From: Ferruginibacter sp.
Lineage (GTDB): Bacteria; Bacteroidota; Bacteroidia; Chitinophagales; Chitinophagaceae
Assembly: GCA_018882645.1 (NCBI GenBank)
Contig: VERM01000076.1
Location: 1 to 6,938 of the forward strand
DNA: 6,938 bases
Reading direction: 5' to 3'
The translations under genes were made by a program, and so were the position numbers. Under the pieces are notes generated by a model. That model did not search any database. It had not been told where the DNA came from and worked only from the letters and a program-made list of their open reading frames with translations. Shown here in pieces: positions 5,703 to 6,938 of this stretch (within the stretch, counting starts at the first letter, position 1; each line of letters begins with the position of its first letter).

Positions 5703-6938
5703 ATGATAGCTATTGATAAAGAGGATCTGATCAATCGATTTGTACGTTATGTAATGATTGATACCCAAAGTAACCCTGAAAGCACTTCTCATCCTTCCAC
5801 TGAAAAACAGAAAGACCTCAGCAGATTGCTTCAGCAGGAATTGTTGCAGATGGGAATTGCAGATGCACAAACAGACGAGTATGGATATGTATATGCAACC
5901 ATTCCTTCCAATTCTGACAAAAAAAATATACCTGCTATCTGTTTTTGTTCGCATATAGACACAGCCCCTGATTGCAGTGGAACTGATGTCAGGCCCATTG
6001 TTCACAGAAATTATAATGGTTCTGATATTGTTTTACCTGATGACAATACCCAGGTTTTGAGAACAAGCGATTCTACTTATTTAAAAACGCAAATCGGATC
6101 AGACATTATTACGGCAAGTGGTAAAACCTTGCTCGGTGGAGATGATAAGAGTGGAGTGGCTGTGATCATGCAGGCCGCAAAATATTTATTGGAAAATCCA
6201 TCAATCAAGCATGGTGATATCAAAGTCGTTTTCACACCGGATGAGGAAGTAGGCATGGGTACTGCAAAGATTGATATGCAAAAAGTTGGTGCGCAGTTTG
6301 GATATACATTAGATGGCGGAGAGGCGGGAAGTCTTGAAGATGAAACTTTCAGTGCAGACAGTGCAGTCATTACCATTCATGGTGTGATTGCTCATCCCGG
6401 ATATGCCAAAGGGGTTTTGGTAAATGCCATTAAAATTGCCGGAGAAATTCTGGATCAACTTCCCAAAGCTGAATGGAGTCCTGAAACTACAGATGGTAAA
6501 CAAGGTTTTGTTCATCCTGTCGCAGTAAATGGTATTGCCGAAAAAGCAACATTGAAATTTATTGTCAGAGATTTTACTGGGGAGGGACTAAGGTCGCATC
6601 ACGAAAGGTTAAAAAGTCTTGCATCGTCTGTCTTGTCGAATTATCCCGGAGCAAGCATGAGGTATGAGGAGCAGGAGCAGTACCGAAATATGAAAGAAAT
6701 TTTAGACCAACATCCTCAGGTGGTAGAATATGCAGAATTGGCGATAGAACGCAGTGGCTTAAAGGTGAAGAAAGAAAGCATTCGCGGAGGAACCGATGGG
6801 AGTAAATTAAGTTATCTGGGATTGCCTTGTCCAAATATTTTTACCGGTATGCAGAACATTCATAGCAAACTGGAATGGATTGGGGTAAAAGATATGATAA
6901 AAGCTGCTGAGACAATCGTATATTTATGTCAGATATGG
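5703..6938 (+). CDS. pepT: Peptidase T, zinc tripeptide aminopeptidase (3' end cut by window)
   Basis: Peptidase T is a cytoplasmic M20B-family dizinc aminopeptidase that removes the N-terminal residue of tripeptides. The frame stays open for 412 codons to the last base; E. coli PepT has about 408 residues and the sequence ends in its final helix, so only a few codons and the stop are probably missing. The start MIAIDKEDLINRFVRYVMIDTQS aligns with the family N-terminus. Metal-site motifs: SHIDTAPDCSG with His84 and Asp86; KTLLGGDDKSG with Asp147; FTPDEEVGMG with catalytic/ligand Glu181-Glu182; YTLDGGE with Asp204; late His387 in NIHSKLEW. The dimerisation/lid domain lies about 215-325 (HPGYAKGVLVNA 231-242, FIVRDF 286-291), and IRGGTDGSKLSYLGLPCPN (360-378) contributes to substrate binding. 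All expected ligands are present. The gene follows the FKBP gene by 29 bp (leader ATCTTTAACAA), consistent with one operon for protein folding and peptide turnover, though a functional tie between the two is inference. Confidence 0.96.
   Translation, partial: MIAIDKEDLINRFVRYVMIDTQSNPESTSHPSTEKQKDLSRLLQQELLQMGIADAQTDEYGYVYATIPSNSDKKNIPAICFCSHIDTAPDCSGTDVRPIVHRNYNGSDIVLPDDNTQVLRTSDSTYLKTQIGSDIITASGKTLLGGDDKSGVAVIMQAAKYLLENPSIKHGDIKVVFTPDEEVGMGTAKIDMQKVGAQFGYTLDGGEAGSLEDETFSADSAVITIHGVIAHPGYAKGVLVNAIKIAGEILDQLPKAEWSPETTDGKQGFVHPVAVNGIAEKATLKFIVRDFTGEGLRSHHERLKSLASSVLSNYPGASMRYEEQEQYRNMKEILDQHPQVVEYAELAIERSGLKVKKESIRGGTDGSKLSYLGLPCPNIFTGMQNIHSKLEWIGVKDMIKAAETIVYLCQIW

Noticed and set aside
1..6938. 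A novel multi-gene system, mobile element, CRISPR array or RNA gene
   Set aside because: All five genes belong to recognised housekeeping families, with no transposase, integrase, toxin, nuclease cluster, spaced repeat array or tRNA-like fold seen on either strand.

Overview
The window looks like an ordinary chromosomal segment of a member of the Bacteroidota. The evidence is base composition of roughly 40% GC by eye, start codons preceded by A/T-rich leaders without Shine-Dalgarno sequences, a lipoprotein of the DUF1343/NamZ family, and Bacteroidota-like wording in UvrA and Fmt. The genus cannot be fixed; a Chitinophagia- or Sphingobacteriia-like organism is a guess.

Layout. (1) 1-2700, plus strand: uvrA, missing about the first 45 codons at the left edge, encoding the damage-recognition ATPase of nucleotide excision repair. 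(2) 2701-2768: a short convergent spacer. (3) 2769-3686, minus strand: fmt, methionyl-tRNA formyltransferase. (4) 3687-3843: a 157-bp spacer with a phased GTTGAA/TTCAAC repeat array, a near-perfect palindrome and no gene. (5) 3844-5064, minus strand: a lipoprotein of the DUF1343 (NamZ, GH171) family, a probable exo-acting N-acetylmuramidase of peptidoglycan turnover; it lies upstream of fmt on the same strand. (6) 5065-5244: a divergent spacer that must hold promoters for both directions and contains one doubtful mini-ORF. (7) 5245-5673, plus strand: a cytoplasmic SlyD-like FKBP prolyl isomerase. (8) 5703-6938, plus strand: pepT, peptidase T, open to the right edge and probably lacking only its last few codons and stop. 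The FKBP gene and pepT are 29 bp apart and are probably co-transcribed.

Functionally this is housekeeping: DNA repair, initiator-tRNA formylation, cell-wall fragment processing, protein folding and peptide breakdown. No mobile element, CRISPR array, defence locus, tRNA or rRNA was seen, and there is no convincing new multi-gene system. The parts that merit a second look are non-coding (the phased inverted-repeat array and palindrome between the namZ-like gene and fmt) or are small departures inside known proteins (one zinc-ligand cysteine missing from the first UvrA zinc module).
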